Source: CAWCXF01 sp963799455 (lineage in GTDB: Bacteria; Pseudomonadota; Alphaproteobacteria; Rhodobacterales; Rhodobacteraceae). From it: a stretch of 64,000 bases of DNA. Made by a program: the position numbers and the translations under genes. A model generated the notes under the pieces. It saw only the letters and a list, made by a program, of their open reading frames with translations. It was not told where the DNA came from and searched no databases. This document shows, piece by piece, positions 60,013 to 64,000 of the stretch; positions within the stretch are counted from its first letter, which is position 1; every line of letters begins with the position of its first letter. The DNA lies in NCBI GenBank assembly GCA_963799455.1, contig CAWCXF010000008.1, positions 1,426,001-1,490,000 on the forward strand. Direction: 5' to 3'.

Positions 60013-60439
60013 GGGACGGCCTCCCGCGATCGGACGAGGACGAGGCCTCGCGGTCCAGGCCACGGATCCATGAAAGAGAAGGAATTGGGAAGATGGAGTC
60101 GTGGAGGAGGGGGGAGCCTGTGGATCACCGCTCGGCCCACAGAGTCGCCCACAGCGACTCGGCGCCTCGAAGACGACGCGGCAAGTCATTGACGGATCGG
60201 GGCAATCCTTCCGGACCGCGGCCCTTGTTCCCGTTGCGGGCCCGCCCGGGCGGGACGATGTCGTGATTCCGTCACAGGGCGGGCGTCATCCCGTCCACCG
60301 GGGGACGGACGCCCCGGGCGCGTTGACAGACGCCCGCTCGTCCACAGACTCCCGGGACACGCCCGATCCGTGCGCCCTCGGCCACCACCCCGTCCACCGA
60401 CCCCTCCACCGATCCGTCCCCAGCGAGCCCGCCGCCTCC
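60013..60439. other. oriC: Candidate replication origin region (oriC)
   Basis: A 427-bp gap between divergent hemJ and maf. It contains TGTGGATCA at 60119-60127, i.e. TGATCCACA on minus, one base off the DnaA box TTATCCACA and equal to the G-box of the Caulobacter origin; TCGTCCACA at 60338-60346 is a weaker match, with CCCACAG twice between. The stretch 60060-60110 is the least GC-rich part of the neighbourhood. The gene order around it (rho, mnmE, mnmG, rsmG, parAB on one side, maf, aroE, coaE, dnaQ, secB on the other) brackets oriC in related bacteria. Only indirect evidence. Confidence 0.5.
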
Positions 60440-61054
60440 ATGCCCCCACTCCTCCTCGCCTCGGGCTCAGCCACGCGCGCGGCGCTGCTGGCCGCGGCCG
60501 GCGTGCCGTTCGAGGCGGTGGCGCCGCGGGTGGACGAGGAGGCGATGCGCGCCGCGCTCGCGGCCGAGGGCGCGAGCGCGCGCGACGCGGCCGACGCGCT
60601 GGCCGAGGCCAAGGCGCGCCGGGTGGCGGGCCGGCGCCCGGAGGCGCTGGTGATCGGCTCCGACCAGGTGCTGGAGCGGGGCGGCGCGGTGCTCGCCAAG
60701 CCCGAGTCTCCCGAGGCTGCGGTGGAGCGCCTGCGCGCGCTCTCGGGCGGCACCCACCGCCTGATCTCCGCCGCCGTGGCGTGCGAGGGGGACGCGGCCG
60801 GCGGGGGCGCCCGGCCCGTCTGGCGTCACGTCGAGGCGGTGCGCCTGACCATGCGGACCCCGTCCGAAGCCTGGCTCGGGGCCTATGTCGAGCGGAACTG
60901 GGAGGCGATCCGGCACAGCCCCGGCGCCTATCTCCTCGAAGGGGAGGGGGCGCGGATGTTCGCCCGCATCGACGGGGACTGGTTCGCGGCGCTCGGCCTG
61001 CCGCTCCTTCCGCTCCTCGGCTGGCTCGTGGACCGCGGGGCGATCGAGGGATGA
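60440..61054 (+). CDS. maf: Maf-family nucleotide pyrophosphatase
   Basis: 204 residues. PLLLASGSATRAALLAAAGV is the nucleotide-binding start; AKARRVAGRRPEALVIGSDQ, LSGGTHRLISAAVACEGD and SPGAYLLEGEGARMFARIDG follow. Maf/YceF proteins hydrolyse modified pyrimidine triphosphates. ATG 60440 lacks a strong ribosome site. The stop overlaps the aroE ATG (ATGA). Confidence 0.92.
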   Translation: MPPLLLASGSATRAALLAAAGVPFEAVAPRVDEEAMRAALAAEGASARDAADALAEAKARRVAGRRPEALVIGSDQVLERGGAVLAKPESPEAAVERLRALSGGTHRLISAAVACEGDAAGGGARPVWRHVEAVRLTMRTPSEAWLGAYVERNWEAIRHSPGAYLLEGEGARMFARIDGDWFAALGLPLLPLLGWLVDRGAIEG

Positions 61055-61887
61055 GCGATCCCGTCCCGCTCGCCGCCGTGATCGGCCGCCCCGTCGGCCA
61101 CAGCCGCTCGCCCGCGCTCTTCGCGCACTGGCTGACCTCGCTCGGGCTGCGCGGTCACTACGTGCCGGTGGAGGTCGCGCCCGAGCGGCTGGCCGACGCG
61201 CTGTGCGCGCTCGCCACGCTGGGCTTTCGCGGGGTCAACGTGACGGTGCCGCTCAAGGAGGCGGCGCTCGCGCTCGCGGACCGCGCGTCCGACCGCGCAG
61301 CCGCCATCGGCGCCGCCAACACGCTCACCTTCGGGGATGACGGCATCCACGCCGACAACACCGACGGACACGGCTTCCTCCAGAACCTCCGCCAAGGCGC
61401 CCCCGGCTGGGATCCGACCCGCGGCCCGGCGGCCGTGCTCGGCGCCGGCGGCGCGGCCCGCGCCGTGCTGGCCTCGCTCCTCGACGCCGGCGCGCCCGAG
61501 ATCCGGCTCGCCAACCGCACCCGCGCGCGCGCCGAGGCGCTGGCGGCGGCCTTCGGCCCCCGCGTCGCGGTCCGCGACTGGCCCGACGCGGGCGCGATGC
61601 TCGACGGCGCGGCGACGCTCGTCAACGCGACCGCGCTCGGCATGGCCGGGCAGCCGCCGCTCGACGTGGATTTCTCGGCCCTGTCGCCGGGCGCCGTCGT
61701 GGCGGATCTCGTCTACGTGCCCCTGGAGACGCCGCTCCTGGCCGCCGCGCGCGCGCGTGGCGGCGTGGCGGTGGACGGCCTGGGGATGCTGATCCACCAG
61801 GCGGTGCCGGGCTTCGAGCGCTGGTTCGGCGCGACCCCCGTCGCCGACGAGGCCGCGCGGCGCGCGGCATTCGGCGCGGGCAAGTGA
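61051..61887 (+). CDS. aroE: Shikimate dehydrogenase
   Basis: 278 residues. AAVIGRPVGHSRSPALFAHW binds shikimate; GFRGVNVTVPLKEAALAL has the catalytic Lys; AANTLTFGDDGIHADNTDGH has the conserved Asp; the NADP fold is AAVLGAGGAARAVLASLLDA with LANRTRARAEAL. Ends with GLGMLIHQAVPGFERWFG. NADPH-dependent step of aromatic amino acid synthesis. Confidence 0.96.
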   Translation: MSDPVPLAAVIGRPVGHSRSPALFAHWLTSLGLRGHYVPVEVAPERLADALCALATLGFRGVNVTVPLKEAALALADRASDRAAAIGAANTLTFGDDGIHADNTDGHGFLQNLRQGAPGWDPTRGPAAVLGAGGAARAVLASLLDAGAPEIRLANRTRARAEALAAAFGPRVAVRDWPDAGAMLDGAATLVNATALGMAGQPPLDVDFSALSPGAVVADLVYVPLETPLLAAARARGGVAVDGLGMLIHQAVPGFERWFGATPVADEAARRAAFGAGK

Positions 61888-61954
61888 GCGGCCCGGGCCG
61901 GCAGGGCGCCTCGGGGCGCGCGGCCGCGCGGGGCCGCGGGCCGGCGGCCGCGCC

Positions 61955-62644
61955 GTGACCGGCGATCCGGGCCGGGTCGCCCCCGAAGGACCGCCGCCCG
62001 AAGGACCGCCGCCCGAAGGACCGCCGCCCGAAGGACCGCCGCCCGAGCGGCGCCCCCATGTGGTCGCGCTCACCGGGTCGATCGGCATGGGCAAGTCCAC
62101 CACCGCCGCGATGTTCGCCGAGGAGGGCCTGCCCGCCTGGGACGCCGACGCCGCCGTCGCGCGGCTCTACGCGCCGGGCGGGGCAGGGGGGCCGGCGGTC
62201 GCCGCCCTGCGCCCCGGGGCGGTGCGCCCCGACGGCTCGGTGGACCGCGAGGCGCTCAGGGCCTGGGTCGCCTCCGACCCCGCGGCGCTGCCGGCGCTCG
62301 AGGCGGCGGTGCACCCGCTGGTGGCGGCCGACCGCGAGGGCTTCCTCGACGCGGCGCGGGCGCCCGTCGTGCTGCTCGACATCCCGCTGCTCTTCGAGAC
62401 CGGGCTCGACGCCCTCGCCGACACCGTGGTCGTGGTCTGTGCGCCCTCGGAGATCCAGCGCGCCCGCGTGCTGGCGCGCCCGGGGATGACGCCCGAGCGG
62501 ATGGAGGCCATGCTGGCGCGCCAGGCGCCCGACGCGGAGAAGCGCGCGCGGGCCGACCACGTGATCGAGACGCTCACGATGGAGGGCGCCCGCGAGCGGG
62601 TCGCCGCGATCGTGGCGCGCATCAGGGAGGGGCTCCATGCGTGA
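61955..62644 (+). CDS. coaE: Dephospho-CoA kinase
   Basis: 229 residues from GTG 61955; the first ~34 are four PPPEG repeats encoded by a 15-bp tandem repeat. The kinase proper begins RPHVVALTGSIGMGKSTTAA (P-loop), with GLPAWDADAAVARLYAPGGA, LLDIPLLFETGLDALADTVV and QRARVLARPGMTPERMEAML, ARQAPDAEKRARADHVIET. It phosphorylates the ribose of dephospho-CoA, the last CoA step. An internal start after the repeat is possible. Overlaps dnaQ by 8 bp. Confidence 0.94.
   Translation: MTGDPGRVAPEGPPPEGPPPEGPPPEGPPPERRPHVVALTGSIGMGKSTTAAMFAEEGLPAWDADAAVARLYAPGGAGGPAVAALRPGAVRPDGSVDREALRAWVASDPAALPALEAAVHPLVAADREGFLDAARAPVVLLDIPLLFETGLDALADTVVVVCAPSEIQRARVLARPGMTPERMEAMLARQAPDAEKRARADHVIETLTMEGARERVAAIVARIREGLHA
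61982..62041. repeat. 15-bp tandem repeat in the coaE 5' end
   Basis: Four exact units CCCGAAGGACCGCCG encoding PEGPP; in-frame, so copy changes alter only the length of a disordered N-terminus. Confidence 0.92.
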
Positions 62645-63335
62645 GATCGTGCTCGACACCGAGACCACGGGCTTCGACCCCGACGACGGCGACCGGGTGG
62701 TCGAGATCGGCGCCGTCGAGCTGTCGGGCCACGTGCCCACGGGCCGGACCTTCCACCGATACGTCAACCCCGAGCGGGCGATGCCTCAGGCGGCCTTCGA
62801 GGTGCATGGGCTCGGCGACGACTTCCTGCGCGACAAGCCGCTCTTCGCCGATGTCGGCCGCGCGTTCCTCGACTTCGTGGGCGAGGCGCACCTCGTGATC
62901 CACAACGCCGCCTTCGACATGCGCTTCCTCGACTTCGAGCTGGCGCGCGCGGGGATGCCGACGATCCCGCGCGAGCGAGTGGTGGACACGCTCGACATCG
63001 CGCGCAGGCGGTTCCCCGGCGCGGGCAACTCGCTCGACGCGCTGTGCCGCCGCTTCGGCGTGGACAACGCCGCGCGCACCAAGCACGGCGCGCTGCTCGA
63101 CAGCGAGATCCTGGCCGAGGTCTATTTGGAGCTGATCGGCGGCCGCCAGCCCGGCCTGGTGCTGGACGGCCGGGCCGCGCGGCGCTCGGGGGGCCCGGAC
63201 GACGACCGGGGCGGCTGGCGCCCCGGCCCGAGGCCCGCGCCGCTGGCGCCCCGGATCACGGACGAAGAGGCCGCGGCGCATGCCGCCTTCGTCGAGGGCC
63301 TGGGCCCGGGCGCGCTGTGGCGGAGACACGGCTGA
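62637..63335 (+). CDS. dnaQ: DNA polymerase III epsilon subunit (3'-5' proofreading exonuclease)
   Basis: 232 residues. ExoI REIVLDTETTGFDPDDGDRV with DxE; VEIGAVELSGHVPTGRTFHR; ExoII LVIHNAAFDMRFLDFELARA; ExoIII KHGALLDSEILAEVYLELIG with His and Asp. The Pro/Gly-rich tail ends AAFVEGLGPGALWRRHG, which probably binds the polymerase subunit. Overlaps the coaE end, as is usual in alphaproteobacteria. Confidence 0.95.
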   Translation: MREIVLDTETTGFDPDDGDRVVEIGAVELSGHVPTGRTFHRYVNPERAMPQAAFEVHGLGDDFLRDKPLFADVGRAFLDFVGEAHLVIHNAAFDMRFLDFELARAGMPTIPRERVVDTLDIARRRFPGAGNSLDALCRRFGVDNAARTKHGALLDSEILAEVYLELIGGRQPGLVLDGRAARRSGGPDDDRGGWRPGPRPAPLAPRITDEEAAAHAAFVEGLGPGALWRRHG

Positions 63336-63695
63336 CGGGCTCGCCCGAAGGGCGTCGCGACCCCCCCGGGCGGTCCGCGTCCCGCCGGTCGAGCCGGGTG
63401 CGGCCCCCGCGCGCCGGCCTGCCGGTCGGCGCGCGGGCATGTCGGCGTCGAAGACCTGCGCTCGGGACGCGAGGCGGCTGCGCCCCGGACCCGGCCCGCG
63501 GCGTCTCGGCCGAGCCGGGGGGGGCCGCCTCCGGGATGGTTCGTCGGCGGCCCGCGGCCGTCGCCTGGGCGCGTGCCGTCGTTCTCCTGAGGGGCGTCCT
63601 CGCCGGGCGGGCCCCCGCGCCCCGGCTGGCGACGACCCTCCGCCGGCTGGCGACGACCCTCCGCCGGCTGGCGATGACCCTCCGCCGGCTGGCGG
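63336..63695. other. 360-bp convergent spacer with a 21-bp tandem repeat
   Basis: Lies between the ends of dnaQ and secB. From 63622 to 63698 there are three full units of CCGGCTGGCGACGACCCTCC plus G (the third with ATG for ACG) and part of a fourth. No gene was recognised, and no T-run terminator was found. Confidence 0.7.
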
Positions 63696-64000
63696 TCAGC
63701 CCGCGGGGCTCGGCGCCTCGGCCTGCTGGGCCGCGGCGCGGCGCGCGATCTCCTGGCGGTAGAGCTGCATGAAGTCGATGGTGTCGAGGTTGAGCGCCGG
63801 GAAGCCGCCGTCGCGCGTCACGTCGTGCACGATCCGGCGCACGAAGGGGAACAGCATCCGCGGGCACTCGATCAGCAGGAACGGGTGGAGCTGCGCCTCG
63901 GGCACGCCCTCGACGTGGAACAGCCCGGCGTATTCCAGCTCCATCAGGAACAGCGTCGAGGCGCCCCCCGAGGCGGCGGCGCCCTCGGCCGGCTTGTTGG
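63696..64000 (-). CDS. secB: Protein-export chaperone SecB (5' end outside window)
   Basis: The frame is open to the window edge. LFLMELEYAGLFHVEGVPEA, QLHPFLLIECPRMLFPFVRR, IVHDVTRDGGFPALNLDTID and FMQLYRQEIARRAAAQ are the C-terminal two-thirds of SecB. It holds preproteins unfolded for SecA. Its place after dnaQ on the opposite strand follows the alphaproteobacterial order. Confidence 0.95.
   Translation of the reverse strand, partial: NKPAEGAAASGGASTLFLMELEYAGLFHVEGVPEAQLHPFLLIECPRMLFPFVRRIVHDVTRDGGFPALNLDTIDFMQLYRQEIARRAAAQQAEAPSPAG

Noticed and set aside
60101..60439. Longer Maf protein from an upstream ATG
   Set aside because: The added residues are low-complexity and would cover the DnaA-box-like region; Maf homologues start at the PLLLASGS motif.

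Overview
The window is very GC-rich DNA (clearly above 70% by eye) from an alphaproteobacterium, most likely a Rhodobacterales/Paracoccaceae-type organism. Supports are the block rho-mnmE-mnmG-rsmG-parA-parB with two near-consensus parS sites, the block maf-aroE-coaE-dnaQ-secB, HemJ in place of other protoporphyrinogen oxidases, and a Hsp33-Nudix-CCA cluster. The right half looks like the origin-proximal part of a chromosome.

Layout. 1-9.7 kb: housekeeping and envelope genes (rimP 3' partial, proline iminopeptidase, ubiG, nitrilase-family amidase, frameshifted grxC, comF, a methyltransferase, hemH, a CAP-domain lipoprotein and an L,D-transpeptidase lipoprotein). 9.87-29.16 kb: an accessory island bounded by two nearly identical, same-orientation IS1182-family elements, with CGGTCC on both outer edges. 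Inside are an IS5/IS903-type element, a second decayed IS1182-family element, and fragments of IS110, IS256, IS630 and IS21. Its cargo looks like N-methylated amine catabolism: two dimethylglycine/sarcosine-dehydrogenase-like flavoproteins, a TauABC-type ABC importer, a broken mttB-type methyltransferase gene and a LysR regulator. 29.5-43.6 kb: an RNA methyltransferase, a heterodimeric ABC exporter pair, CCA-adding enzyme, Nudix hydrolases, Hsp33, a response-regulator phosphatase divergent from an Hpt protein, a membrane protein broken at a G10 tract, argG (frameshifted) and a DUF1810 gene. 43.7-53 kb: msrA, mutS, grpE-hrcA, and rph-rdgB-hemW. 52.4-64 kb: parB-parA-rsmG-mnmG-mnmE-rho-hemJ on the minus strand, a 427-bp gap with DnaA-box-like sites (candidate oriC), then maf-aroE-coaE-dnaQ on plus and the secB 3' part on minus.

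Two features stand out besides the island. Four otherwise intact genes (grxC, the first dehydrogenase, the ABC binding protein, argG) are each broken by exactly one inserted base that turns GATC into GATTC/GAATC; this is either a systematic sequencing artefact or a real mutational signature. The window is also full of short tandem repeats (12-27 bp units) in spacers and in low-complexity extensions of housekeeping proteins (HemH, HemW, CoaE, MutS, CCA enzyme). No tRNA, rRNA or CRISPR array was seen. All coordinates and motifs were read by eye; family names come from recognised motifs, not from searches.
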